A DNA stretch of 64,000 nt, from assembly GCF_029633865.1 (NCBI RefSeq), contig NC_079219.1:58996002-59060001 (forward strand). Reading direction: 5' to 3'. Below, in pieces: positions 1 through 10,631 of this stretch (within the stretch, counting starts at the first letter, position 1; each line of letters opens with the position of its first letter). A program made the position numbers and the translations under genes. Under the pieces are notes generated by a model. It saw nothing but the letters and a program-made list of their open reading frames with translations. It had not been told where the DNA came from and ran no database searches. Origin of the DNA: Lampris incognitus (lineage: Eukaryota; Chordata; Actinopteri; Lampriformes; Lampridae).

Positions 1-750
1 AAGGACGAGGATAAGAAGTGGCAGTACTCCTACGGCTGGTCCTTTTACTTCGGAGGCCTGTCCTTCATCATGGCGGAGATGGTGGGGGTCCTCGCCGTCA
101 ACATCTACATCGAGAAGAACAAGGAGCTGCGCTGCCGCTCGCGCACCGACATCTTCAAGAGCACCACGCACGCCATGCTCCGCCTGCCCAGCTACCGCTT
201 CCGCCGCCGCTCACGCTCCTCGTCGCGCTCCACCGACCCCTCGCGCTCCCGAGACCCCTCGCCGGTGGGGGGGGGCAAAAACTTCGGCCTCCCCCCCTCG
301 GCGCTGCTCTCCCAGGGCCCGATCTCGGTGTCCACGCTGCCCAACCCCCACTCCCGCTCGCACACTGCCCTGGCCGGAGGCGACATCTCCCTCTACACGC
401 TGTCCCGCGACCCCAAGCTGGCGGGCTTGCCGCCCATGTACGGCACGGTGGACCGCGCCACGCTCTACCAGCTCCACAACTGCTTCCCCAAGGACGGCGG
501 AGGCGGCGGCGGAGGAGGAGGGGGGGGCGGGGGAGTGATGTTGAGCGGCACGCTGCCCTCGCTCAAGTCCCACAACCCCTCCAACTCCTCCAACTCCAAC
601 GCGCCCATGCCCAACTCGGTGGGCTCCGGCCAGCCGCCTTTCTCCTCGTCCACGGTGGAGAGGGAGCGAGGGATGGGCACTCTGGACAGGCTGAAGGGAG
701 ACAGGGAGAGCAACTCTAACACGCTCAACAGGAAGACGACGCCCGTGTAG
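1..750 (+). CDS. cacng8: Voltage-dependent calcium channel gamma-8 subunit (TARP), last coding exon, 5' partial
   Basis: The open frame runs from base 1 (no start codon here) to TAG at 748-750, giving 249 residues. It opens in the extracellular loop before TM4 ([14 protein letters not shown]), followed by TM4 (about residues 14-35, ending NIYIE). The rest is a long cytoplasmic tail with an Arg/Ser-rich block ([10 protein letters not shown]), the TARP signature LYTLSRDP, a poly-Gly run at about 495-537, and the C-terminus [14 protein letters not shown] is the PDZ ligand by which type I TARPs bind PSD-95; TARPs escort AMPA receptors to the postsynaptic membrane. The match to gamma-8 rests on LRLPSYRF, the Gly-rich insert and [21 protein letters not shown] is also gamma-4-like, so gamma-4 is the alternative. 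The adjacent CACNG6 supports CACNG8. Codon use is very GC-rich. Earlier exons lie upstream of the window. Confidence 0.88.
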   Translation, partial: KDEDKKWQYSYGWSFYFGGLSFIMAEMVGVLAVNIYIEKNKELRCRSRTDIFKSTTHAMLRLPSYRFRRRSRSSSRSTDPSRSRDPSPVGGGKNFGLPPSALLSQGPISVSTLPNPHSRSHTALAGGDISLYTLSRDPKLAGLPPMYGTVDRATLYQLHNCFPKDGGGGGGGGGGGGGVMLSGTLPSLKSHNPSNSSNSNAPMPNSVGSGQPPFSSSTVERERGMGTLDRLKGDRESNSNTLNRKTTPV

Positions 751-1928
751 AGAGGAGCGAGAGCGGAGGAGCGAGGGCGGCGAGGGGGCACGGGAGAGGC
801 GGGGCGGCGTGAGCGAGAGAAGGAAGGACAGAGGGGGAGAGGGGGAAGGAGGGCGGAGAGAAGGGGGATGCCGTGTCTCTCCTTCACGTTCACCGTTACT
901 AAGTAGTCGACTCGATTTCACTGAGAACTTGAAAAAAAAGGAAGATGAGTAATAACAGAGTGATAATAACAACAACAATGAACTTTCACAATGAAACTAT
1001 TTTGATATTTTAATGCGCTAGAAATGATTTATTTTGTTAATGATCAAACGCAATTAACCTCGGGCTGTTATGAAAAAAACAAAAACAACAAAAAAAAGAA
1101 AAGAAAAATAACGTTCCACGTACTTTTCTTTCCTGTGCAATACTTCCTGCTGACTTAACAAGGTAACCTTCCGTGTGAATTGTTGTTGTGATTATTCTTA
1201 GCGTTATTACGAGCTCGCTCTGTCTGCAACTCTATAGTTTGGAATGAAAACTCAAATTTGTTTTTTTTCATTATTTTCCACTTTTTTGGTTTTTCTCGAC
1301 GACTTTTACTGTGAATTTCTTCCATGCAAAGCCGCCGGGGGGCTGTTGGGGGGCTGTCGGTGGGCTGTCGGTCGGCTGTCGGGGGGCTGTTGGGGGGCTG
1401 TGTTACTGTGTCAACGTGTCGAGCATGACTGTGCGAGAATGAGAGAGCGTATCGTTATTATTATTATTGTTCTTATTATGATTATTCTTATTATTTCTCA
1501 CAGAGATCCGTTGGTTTCGGTTTAGTCTCGTGAGCGTCTCCAACATGGAGTCAGATGTGAATACTGTACGTTGTCTTCCAGCGTCGTTACACAACGGGCT
1601 GCGACCATGACGCGAGTGACTGAGACAACTGACCAGCTCCAGTGTGACGAGGAGTCTTGAGTTTTTCTATCTGTTAGTCTGATTTCCATTTTACTCCGTG
1701 TTAACAGTAGTGCTAGTAGCCGTAGTCGTGTTGAAGATGTTTGTTCTCGGGCATTAACGGAAGCCTCCGTCTCGAGGCAGCAGAGAAAAGAGACACACAC
1801 ACAAAAAAAAAACATTTGTACAGATTCAGGTAAAGGTTGTTTGTTGCCTGAGCAGAAGAATGACGAACTTCCTCATGTTTTCTATGGAACGTCCCAAAGC
1901 GGCTTCTTCACACTGACATGCAACTCTC
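751..1928 (+). other. Probable CACNG8 3' UTR and flank
   Basis: A GA-rich stretch just after the stop (751-860) passes into AT-rich sequence with A and T runs and no coding potential. This is consistent with a 3' UTR. I did not find an AATAAA hexamer in it; the first I noticed downstream is at 3716-3721, so the transcript end is unresolved. Overlapping ORFs on both strands are low-complexity shadows. Confidence 0.45.
1337..1402 (+). repeat. Short G-rich tandem repeat (GGGGGGCTGTY-like)
   Basis: About six imperfect copies of a 10-11 bp unit built on GGGCTGT, with runs of four to six G. The G runs make quadruplex formation possible on the + strand. It lies in the presumed CACNG8 3' flank. Confidence 0.7.
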
Positions 1929-2235
1929 CACCCATCCATCCATGAGCCGAGCCGCTTATCATACCGAGGGTGGCGGGGATGCTGGAGCCTATCCCAGCAG
2001 TCGTTGGGTGGCGGGCGGCGGGCGGGGAGACACCCTGGACAGGCCGCCAGGCCGTCACGGGGCCCACACAGTCACACCTAGAGACAAATTAGTACGGCCG
2101 AGTCACCTGACCTACATGTCTTTGGACTGTGGGGGGGAAACCAGAGCACCCGGAGGAAACCCACGAGGACACGGGGAGAACATGCAAACTGCACACAGAG
2201 GACGACTCCGAATGACCCACCAAGGTTGGACGACC
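1929..2235 (-). mobile_element. SINE-A copy 1 (DANA/Mermaid-like SINE), head truncated
   Basis: Reverse orientation: the ATCCATCC tail comes first, then the conserved GGATGCTGGAGCCTATCCCA segment, then the core with ACATGTCTTTGGACTGTGGG and GGAGAACATGCAAACT. The core matches what I know of zebrafish DANA/Mermaid SINEs. The tRNA-like head is missing; the copy stops at 2235, the centre of a palindrome. Other copies lie at 14241, 18063, 25441, 26928 and 56892. Confidence 0.85.
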
Positions 2236-2259
2236 GGTCGTCCAACCTTGGTGGGTCAT
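2212..2259. repeat. 48-bp perfect palindrome joining two SINE-A pieces head to head
   Basis: 2212-2235 and 2236-2259 are exact reverse complements with no spacer; the centre reads CGACC|GGTCG. Both arms are the SINE-A region just inside the tRNA-like head. The right piece continues as forward SINE-A to about 2283. Confidence 0.9.
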
Positions 2260-2283
2260 CCCGGGTCATCCTCTGTTCATCCT

Positions 2284-3984
2284 TTTCAATGCCACTGGCA
2301 AAAAAAAGAAGAATTTACGTATGTGTGTGTGTGTGTGTGTGGGGGGGGGTGTTTAAAAAAATAATCATAGAGAGACCTGTGGAAGCGGTCCATGTACATT
2401 GTAATTTCTTGCGAGGTCTATATAGATACTTTATTTGGGACCACTGTATGAATTTGGGGTGGGGAGGGTTTGGGTAAAGTGTGTTTTTGTTCCTGTGTAC
2501 TGGTACGGGACGCCCTAGCTCAGACTCTTATGGGGTGGGGTGAGGAGGTGGGGTTCCTCATCTCACCCTGCCCCGCTTCCTACGTCAACCCTCCACCCCC
2601 CCCCCCTTATTCAGGCTCTTATTCGCTCATGGCGTTGCCCCCCCCCCCACAATGTCACACGACCAGTAAGCGAATCACGGCGGAGTTCACCCCGCTCGAC
2701 GTCCCCCAGAGATTCTTTCACTGTGCTTCCCTCTGTGACCCCCCCCGGATTTTGAATTTGAACTTTCACCTTTTCTGTTGATGAGAATGTATGCACACGT
2801 AAACACCACCAACCCCCCCCCCCCATCCAATCGCCCTCCCCCACGCCCGTCCATCCACCCACCCGCCCCGGCTCCTCAACTGTCGTGTGTGACTGCAGAG
2901 CCACCCTGCAATTAGCGAACGGGGGGGAGAAAGAAAACAACAAATCAACCAGACGCTTCCAGGTTGGGGTACGTTTCCATTGTTTGGTTTCGTTTGAGAA
3001 AAAGAATAATGTGACAAACCTGCGCACAGATAGCATTTATGTGGGCAATATGAATAGTATGTAGTTGAAAATAGATATATCTAGACAAATGATCATGGTT
3101 TATCGAAATGTGTGATAAACTCAAACACTGTATTGCACGAAGTTTATAAAAAAAAAGAAAATAACAGACCTATTCACAGACTGCTGTCTTTTGTTTCCTT
3201 TTTTTCCTGGGAGGAGGCCCGGACCTCTCTCTGAGATACGCAATCACAGATCAGGTCTCGCCGTGCAACATCTGTCTGCACACAGGAGACCGGTGCTTTA
3301 ACGTGTCCTGGTTTGTTTATTTGATCCTTCACAGAGCTAAACGACGGGTCAACCTGCTCACATACAGGTCGCCCCAAGGTCTGTTATAATCTCTTGGCTA
3401 TGCTCTGATCCCGATAGGCTATATGCGTGGTCCCCTGTGTCAGACTTGAGTCCAGTCAAACTTGTAAATGTGCAAATTAGGTAGCAGATGGGTGGTGTTT
3501 GCCAAATAGGTCAACAAGAGGAGAAGGGATTTGAAATTCCAACTCGACTACGTGTCCTTTCTTTGTGACTGGCAACTTCGGTGACATCAACGGAAATATC
3601 CTGACCTGGCCGGCCCCAGCCATCTGCTAGCGCATGCTGGTATGCAGCGATCTTGGTGTGGCGCCCAAGATGGTTGCCTCGTGCATCTGTGCAGGGAGAA
3701 GGGGATTTACAATCCAATAAATATTTCTTTTCGCCGTTGCCATCTGCCTGATATGGTCGCAGTGACCCGGTCTGGAACAGTTTTCTTTGGCTGAATCGCT
3801 GACAAGTTTCCTATCCTTTGTGAAGTAATGGTAGAAATTGCACCTGTCACAAAGTACTCCATGGAATTCCTCGAGGCTCCTCCAGTAAGCCCCGGGCTGA
3901 GAAAGCTCCTAAGCAAAGAGGGGGTGGCACACATATCAACCCCCGAAAAAAGGATGGGGAGGGGGGGGTAAGAACGTTTTGCAC
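2284..3984. other. No gene seen; low-complexity tracts and unique-looking sequence
   Basis: Holds a GT/G tract (2321-2351), several C runs (2597-2648, 2813-2824) and otherwise unremarkable sequence. ORFs here have no recognisable domain. An AATAAA hexamer lies at 3716-3721. Confidence 0.5.
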
Positions 3985-4920
3985 AAGATTGGGACCGTTG
4001 TTAGCGGAAGTTTCGACCTCACTAGACCCCCAACTTTTTGGACGTAGGACCCCTGGGAACAAATCACAATCAAACTTAATCAAAGTCAAGGTAGGGAACA
4101 ATAGACCATCCAACCATGCTATGCTATCAGCTTCCTTCATGTTCAACCCCAGATCTCTTGTAAACAAGACTGATGAGTTCCGAGGTCCAGGCTAGCTTGA
4201 TTAAAAAACAAACAAACACGTAGACTGTTTACTCCCCACATGCCTGAAGAATTACTGGGTGTTGATAGCTACACCATGTGGTGGAGGTGCCGCCCTGTAC
4301 ACCAGAGACTGGGTTCCATCATATCCCCTAACCCAGGGGTGGGCAATCTTATCCAGAAAGGGCCGGTGTGGGTGCTCCAACCAAGCACTTACACCCCTGA
4401 TCCCACTCATCAACTAGCAGAGTCTTTGCTGAGGAACTTGATTAGGAGACACAGGTGTGCAAATGCTTGGTTGGAACAAAAACCTTCACCCACACTGGCC
4501 TTTTCTGGATAAGACCGCCCTTTCTGCACCTGTATCAGTGTTCCTGACCATGTGTTTGTGGGTGAGAGTGAGACTTCTGAGACCCCCACAGCACAAAGCT
4601 GCTATTGCTGTGTGAGTGGTATGTTTACCGCCCCAATCACCACATCAGGACGAACTCGTTGAACATCTAATAGTATCATCCGACCTTCTTCATTCTAAGC
4701 ACCCAGACATTGGGCTTGGAATTCTTGGAGACTTCAACCATCTCAGGGTCCACGACATCTGCCAGGTGGTTCAGAAAAACAGCAGAGGGGAAGCCATCTT
4801 TGACATGATTATCACTAGCATTGCATTTGATCGTGTGTGCTTGTGTGTCTGTCCGCGGCTAATCTTGCATATGACCAGGTCTAGCAGCCTAATTTTTTTT
4901 TGCTGTTATGACCAGTGAAG
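3985..4920 (+). mobile_element. Degenerate LINE, endonuclease domain (CR1/Rex-like), interrupted by a hAT MITE
   Basis: Translation from about 4050 has the start of a non-LTR endonuclease (FNPRSLVNKTDEFR, then a GGGAALYTRD-like piece). After the MITE it resumes at 4616 with PPQSPHQDELVEHL and the catalytic-type segment LGILGDFNHL, then RGEAIFDMIITS. This order matches the APE-type endonuclease of LINE ORF2. Frameshifts and stops break it up, and no reverse transcriptase follows. A related but separate RT remnant lies at 16.3-17.4 kb. Confidence 0.7.
4334..4526. mobile_element. hAT-like MITE, diverged copy
   Basis: The left end CAGGGGTGGGCAATCTTATC has a diverged inverted partner at about 4505-4526 (rc CAGAAAGGGCGGTCTTATC). 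It shares internal sequence with the MITE at 28404-28595. It splits the LINE endonuclease fragment, so it inserted after that LINE. I could not see a clear 8-bp target duplication. Confidence 0.65.
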
Positions 4921-7556
4921 TGTGGTGAGGTCAGTGGCTGGGTAGGCGGTGAGGTGTGGTGAGGTCAGTAGCTGGGTAGGCAGTGAGGTGTGGTGAGGTC
5001 AGTGGCTGGGTAGGCAGTGAGGTGTGGTGAGGTCAGTAGCTGGGTAGGTGGTGAGGTCAGTAGCTGGATAGGCGGTGAGGTGTGGTGAGGTCAGTGGCTG
5101 GGTAGACAGTGAGGTGTGGTGAGGTCAGTAGCTGGGTAGGTGGTGAGGTCAGTGGCTGGGTAGGCAGTGAGGTGTGGTGAGGTCAGTGGCTGGGTAGACA
5201 GTGAGGTGTGGTGAGGTCAGTAGCTGGGTAGGCAGTGAGGTGTGGTGAGGTCAGTGGCTGGGTAAACAGTGAGGTGTGGTGAGGTCAGTGGCTGGGTAGG
5301 CAGTGAGGTGTGGTGAGGTCAGTGGCTGGGTAGACAGTGAGGTGTGGTGAGGTCAGTAGCTGGGTAGGCAGTGAGGTGTGGTGAGGTCAGTGGCTGGGTA
5401 GGCAGTGAGGTGTGGTGAGGTCAGTGGCTGGGTAGACAGTGAGGTGTGGTGAGGTCAGTAGCTGGGTAGGTGGTGAGGTGTGGTGAGGTCAGTGGCTGGG
5501 TAGGTGGTGAGGTCAGTAGCTGGATAGGCGGTGAGGTGTGGTGAGGTCAGTGGCTGGGTAGGCGGTGAGGTGTGGTGAGGTCAGTGGCTGGGTAGGCGGT
5601 GAGGTGTGGTGAGGTCAGTAGCTGGATAGGCGGTGAGGTGTGGTGAGGTCAGTGGCTGGGTAGACAGTGAGGTGTGGTGAGGTCAGTAGCTGGGTAGGTG
5701 GTGAGGTCAGTAGCTGGGTAGGCGGTGAGGTCAGTGGCTGGGTAGGCGGTGAGGTCAGTAGCTGGGTAGGTGGTGAGGTCAGTAGCTGGGTAGGTGGTGA
5801 GGTCAGTAGCTGGGTAGGTGGTGAGGTCAGTAGCTGGGTAGGCAGTGAGGTCAGTAGCTGGGTAGGCGGTGAGGTCAGTAGCTGGGTAGGCAGTGAGGTG
5901 TGGTGAGGTCAGTAGCTGGGTAGGCAGTGAGGTCAGTAGCTGGGTAGGCGGTGAGGTCAGTAGCTGGGTAGGCAGTGAGGTGTGGTGAGGTCAGTAGCTG
6001 GGTAGGCGGTGAGGTCAGTAGCTGGGTAGGCGGTGAGGTCAGTAGCTGGGTAGGCAGTGAGGTGTGGTGAGGTCAGTAGCTGGGTAGGCGGTGAGGTCAG
6101 TGGCTGGGTAGGCAGTGAGATGTGGTGAGGTCAGTAGCTGGGTAGGTGGTGAGGTCAGTGGCTGGGTAGGCGGTGAGGTCAGTAGCTGGGTAGGCGGTGA
6201 GGTGTGGTGAGGTCAGTAGCTGGGTAGGCGGTGAGGTGTGGTGAGGTCAGTAGCTGGGTAGGCGGTGAGGTGTGGTGAGGTCAGTGGCTGGGTAGGCGGT
6301 GAGGTCAGTAGCTGGGTAGGCGGTGAGGTGTGGTGAGGTCAGTAGCTGGGTAGGTGGTGAGGTGTGGTGAGGTCAGTGGCTGGGTAGGTGGTGAGGTCAG
6401 TAGCTGGGTAGGCAGTGAGGTGTGGTGAGGTCAGTAGCTGGGTAGGCGGTGAGGTGTGGTGAGGTCAGTAGCTGGGTAGGTGGTGAGGTGTGGTGAGGTC
6501 AGTGGCTGGGTAGGTGGTGAGGTCAGATGCTGGGTAGGTGGTGAGGTGTGGTGAGGTCAGTAGCTGGGTAGGCGGTGAGGTCAGTAGCTGGGTAGGTGGT
6601 GAGGTCAGTAGCTGGGTAGGCAGTGAGGTGTGGTGAGGTCAGTAGCTGGGTAGGCGGTGAGGTCAGTGGCTGGGTAGGCAGTGAGATGTGGTGAGGTCAG
6701 TAGCTGGGTAGGTGGTGAGGTCAGTGGCTGGGTAGGCGGTGAGGTCAGTAGCTGGGTAGGCGGTGAGGTGTGGTGAGGTCAGTAGCTGGGTAGGCGGTGA
6801 GGTGTGGTGAGGTCAGTAGCTGGGTAGGCGGTGAGGTGTGGGGAGGTCAGTGGCTGGGTAGGCGGTGAGGTCAGTAGCTGGGTAGGTGGTGAGGTGTGGT
6901 GAGGTCAGTAGCTGGGTAGGTGGTGAGGTGTGGTGAGGTCAGTAGCTGGGTAGGTGGTGAGGTGTGGTGAGGTCAGTGGCTGGGTAGGTGGTGAGGTCAG
7001 TAGCTGGGTAGGCAGTGAGGTGTGGTGAGGTCAGTAGCTGGGTAGGCGGTGAGGTGTGGTGAGGTCAGTAGCTGGGTAGGTGGTGAGGTGTGGTGAGGTC
7101 AGTGGCTGGGTAGGTGGTGAGGTCAGATGCTGGGTAGGTGGTGAGGTGTGGTGAGGTCAGTAGCTGGGTAGGCGGTGAGGTCAGTAGCTGGGTAGGTGGT
7201 GAGGTCAGTAGCTGGGTAGGCAGTGAGGTGCAGTGAGGTCAGTAGCTGGGTAGGCGGTGAGGTGTGGTGAGGTCAGTAGCTGGGTAGGTGGTGAGGTGTG
7301 GTGAGGTCAGTGGCTGGGTAGGTGGTGAGGTCAGATGCTGGGTAGGCAGTGAGGTCAGTAGCTGGGTAGGTGGTGAGGTCAGTAGCTGGGTAGGTGGTGA
7401 GGTCAGTAGCTGGGTAGGCAGTGAGGTGCAGTGAGGTCAGTAGCTGGGTAGGTGGTGAGGTCAGATGCTGGGTAGGCAGTGAGGTCAGATGCTGGGTAGG
7501 CGGTGAGGTCAGTAGCTGGGTAGGTGGTGAGGTCAGTAGCTGGGTAGGCGGTGGGC
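4915..7556 (+). repeat. 2.6-kb G-rich minisatellite with interspersed 24- and 34-bp units
   Basis: Continuous tandem units built on GAGGTCAGTRGCTGGGTAG. Short units are 24 bp; long units are 34 bp because they repeat a 10-bp GTGAGGTGTG-type segment. There are on the order of 90 units, with point variants (TAGCTGG/TGGCTGG, GGCG/GGCA/GGTG) mixed through the array. The + strand is strongly G-rich with few C. The 79-codon ORF at 5667-5906 (repeating SSWVGGEV) is only the 24-bp unit being divisible by three. Confidence 0.95.
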
Positions 7557-8127
7557 ATTCACAAATCCAAATTCCATCCTTTGGTGCTCTCTAATGTTTT
7601 ATAACAATCTGATCCTTCTTCATTCTTCCAACTGCCACAGAATTCTAGAATATTGCGCCCCCTGGCTGAACTACATTCCAAATGAACGCCTAAACAGAAA
7701 TATTCTCAAAGTACATACGAAGTAAGTACTCTCTTCTTGTTTGACGTCACTAAATCCCAAAAATGCCTCTTTAACGCCATTTCTGGCAGACATACCGCAG
7801 TGCGACAGACAGGTGCGCTTTGTTGGTCGTGTCAGTGGTGTTGTGGACAGGAGAGCGGCTGCAGGGCCTCATCTGGAATGTTCTGTCCCTTCCTGCCAAG
7901 ACAGAGACCGTCCTTTTGAATACGGTCCGGTGTTCCGGACAACACTTAGGAAACTTCAAGATGCGTCGCCAACTGCTGCTCTTTCCCCGCAATGAGGATT
8001 AAGAGCGCCACATAAGACCCCTTTCCACCACCCTGGTGCCGGGGCCTAATCTAGAACCGGTTCCACGCTTTTCCACCGAAAAGAAGACTGGTGCCGGTGC
8101 CAAAGTACAGGCACCGGCACGGCACCA
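7557..8127. other. No gene seen
   Basis: Short overlapping ORFs on both strands (7737-8002) have no recognised domain. 8030-8127 is rich in inverted GGTGCCGG/CCGGCACC motifs and leads into the SINE at 8128. Confidence 0.4.
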
Positions 8128-8582
8128 TTTTTTTTTTGGTTTGTTTTTTGGATTTCTTTCTCCCTTTTTCTCCCCAGTAGTACTTGGCCAGTTACCCCAC
8201 TCTCCCGAGCCGTCCCGGTCTCTGCTCCACCCCCTCTGCTGATCTGGGGAGGGCTGCAGACCACCACACGCCTCCTCCCATACATGTGGAGTCACCAGCC
8301 GCTTCTTTTCACCTGACAGTGAGGAGTTTCACCAGGGGGACGTAGCGCGTGGGAGGATCACGCTATCCCCCCCCCAGTTCCCCCTCCCCCCTGAACAGGC
8401 GCCCCGACCGACCAGAGGAGGCGCTAGTGCAGCGACCAGGACACGTACCCACATCCGGCTTCTCACCCACAGACACGGCCATTTGTGTCTGTAGGACGCC
8501 CGACCAAGCCGGAGGTAACACGGGGATTCGAACCGGCGATCTCCGTGTTGGTAGGCAACGGAATACGCCACCCGGACGCCCT
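8128..8582 (-). mobile_element. SINE-B copy 1 (tRNA-derived SINE)
   Basis: Reverse orientation. The minus-strand head carries a pol III B-box-like GGTTCGAATCCCCG (about 8522-8535) and an A-box-like GGTGGCG region. The body contains TGAAACTCCTCACTGTCAGG and CTGCAGCCCTCCCC segments, shared with copies at 19909, 23064 and 28619. CGGCACCA at 8120-8127 and 8583-8590 could be an 8-bp target-site duplication. Confidence 0.8.
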
Positions 8583-8590
8583 CGGCACCA

Positions 8591-9249
8591 CAAAATTGCT
8601 GGACCAGAAGTTGGAACCTGACGTCAGCGGCCATGGGCGGGGCTACCGCAAGAAATTCGCCGCCCCTTGACCCTTGGCGCATGCGTGTGTGCTGATGTTT
8701 AGTTTCGCAGTGAAAATAAGAAATTCGCCGACCAGCGCACGAGGGGCTGGAAGGGGGCGAGTGTGCAGGTAAACCAGCAAAACCGGCACTGCCAGAAGAA
8801 ATAACCGCGTCCGCTCCACCTGGGAAAGGAGAAGGAAAAGCAGGGATTAAGAGGAACGGGATGGAGATACGGCAGAAAAGGTGGGAGGAAGACCAGAAAG
8901 GGAGGGGGTGTCAGAAAATACAAACATCTGGCGTAACAAAGAGCTATAGAGGAAGGAGTAGAAGGGAGGAGGTCATAGTAACAAGACTAAGACTGGCTCA
9001 CACAGGATTAAATGGCACCTTGTTTATAATGGGGGGGGGTCACAGGAGAAAGTCCGGGAGGCGGGACGGGAGTGGGATCTGATGGGAATACCGGGAAGAG
9101 CAGGAGAGGGAGAGGGGATTAGATCACCAGGAAGTCACTCTTTACTTTCCTGAGTGACACAAGTTGATGGGTAGAATTTAAGAAGGAGGGTAAAATGACA
9201 TGCTGTAGATGGCGGTATGCACCTTAAAGTTGTTTGCGATCCGCCAGTA
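8591..9249. other. No gene seen; purine-rich sequence
   Basis: GA-rich sequence without recognisable coding or repeat families. ORFs of 60-74 codons are unsupported. Confidence 0.4.
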
Positions 9250-9590
9250 AAATTAGAGAAGAAGAAAACCGGGGGGCGCGAAGAAGACCGGGGGGCGCGA
9301 AGAAGAAGAAGTGTCCTGCCATTTTGAGAGCGCGAGGGAAGGCGGAGCGAGCGCTTCAGTAGAGCGACGGAACACGTCTCAACCGAGCTGAAGACGGTGA
9401 GGAAGAAGGGTTATATGTTCTGTAGAGATGGTGAAACTGAACGGTAGAGAAGTGGTGCAGGGAGGGAAAACACAGAAGTCCAGCTAAAAACCGAGTTGCT
9501 GGGCGACGTCCTCGGTTTAGCGTCTTTAGCTCGCGGTGCTAGAAGCGACGCGCGCATCGGACGCTACACCGCCGCGTGACCCTGGTAAGT
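9250..9590 (+). promoter_or_regulatory. CpG-rich block ending in a consensus splice donor; possible promoter and first exon
   Basis: CpG-dense sequence in AT-richer surroundings, with a short duplicated GGGGGGCGCGAAGAAGA motif (about 9271-9305). It ends in CTG|GTAAGTTTT with GTAAGT at 9585-9590, a strong 5' splice site. The minisatellite starts about 15 bp later. No long ORF spans it. It could be a non-coding first exon, the 5' end of an unrecognised transposon, or chance. Confidence 0.22.
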
Positions 9591-9602
9591 TTTCATTTTT
9601 TC

Positions 9603-10290
9603 TGTCAAATACTTAAGGTTAAAGGTTATGCCGTAATACTTAAGGCTAAATGTTATGCCTAAATAAATACTTAAGGTTAAAGGTTATGCCTTAATACTCA
9701 AGGTTAAAGGTTATGCCTAAATACTTAAGGTTAAAGGTTATGCCTTAATACTTAAGGTTAAAGGTTATGCCTTAATACTTAAGGTTAAAGGTTATGCCTT
9801 AATACTTAAGGTTAAAGGTTATGCCTAAATACTTAAGGTTAAAGGTTATGCCTTAATACTTAAGGTTAAAGGTTATGCCTTAATACTTAAGGTTAAACGT
9901 AATGCCTAAATACTTAAGGTTAAAGGTTATGCCTTAATACTTAAGGTTAAAGGTTATGCCTAAATACTTAAGGTTAAAGGTTATGCCTTAATACTTAAGG
10001 TTAAAGGTTATGCCTTAATACTTAAGATTAAAGGTTATGCCTAAATACTTAAGGTTAAAGGTTATACATTAATACTTAACGTTAAAGGTTATACATTAAT
10101 ACTTAACGTTAAAGGTTATGCCTAAATACTTAAGGTTAAAGGTTATGCCTAAATACTTAAGGTTAAAGGTTATGCCTAAATACTTAAGGTTAAAGGTTAT
10201 ACCTTAATACTTAAGGTTAAAGGTTATGCCTAAATATTTAAGGTTAAAGGTTATGCCTAAATACTTAAGGTTAAAGGTTACGCCTTACAC
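9603..10290 (+). repeat. 27-bp minisatellite, about 25 copies
   Basis: Tandem 27-bp units containing TTAAGGTTAAAGGTTATG, followed by CCTTAATAC or CCTAAATAC variants. Copies are highly uniform, with a few TACATT and AACGTT variants near 10070-10110. No ORF. Confidence 0.95.
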
Positions 10291-10374
10291 GTCATGTACT
10301 TAATCCTGTACAACACAAACCATTTCACTTGCGCTTTTATTGCTTGTATATGAAGTGATCATGAATGAGTAGAT

Positions 10375-10398
10375 CCATATATACATATATATACACAC

Positions 10399-10430
<32 letters not shown>

Positions 10431-10431
10431 C
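10375..10431. repeat. AT/AC-rich microsatellite
   Basis: Alternating ATATAC/ATATAT blocks. This tract is what produces the Ile-Tyr-rich ORF on the minus strand. Confidence 0.9.
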
Positions 10432-10436
10432 ACCCT

Positions 10437-10625
10437 GTGGACCCACCACACGTAGGGTTCAACAGTGCAGGTTCGTGATGCCTCCTGGGCGCCTTCCTTT
10501 GGAGGTTTACTGGGCACGGCCAACTGGGAGGAGACCCCGGGGTAGACCAAGAACTCGCTGGAGGGACTACATGTCCAACCTGGCCTGGGAACGCCTTGGG
10601 ATCCCCCAGGAGGAGCTGTAGGGCG
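10437..10625 (+). mobile_element. LINE ORF2 C-terminal fragment
   Basis: In broken frame it encodes the end of the same LINE family as 32403-33320: [11 protein letters not shown]-, [14 protein letters not shown]- and [12 protein letters not shown]-like segments. The 5' part is missing, and the 3' end abuts a SINE-A tail at 10632. Confidence 0.75.
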
Positions 10626-10631
10626 TTGCTA

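Noticed and set aside
18-978. Long alternative-frame ORFs over CACNG8 (233, 255 and 142 codons)
   Set aside because: High GC suppresses stops in all frames; only the frame ending TTPV matches a family.
5667-5906. 79-codon ORF repeating SSWVGGEV
   Set aside because: It exists only because the 24-bp minisatellite unit is divisible by three; it ends wherever a 34-bp unit intervenes.
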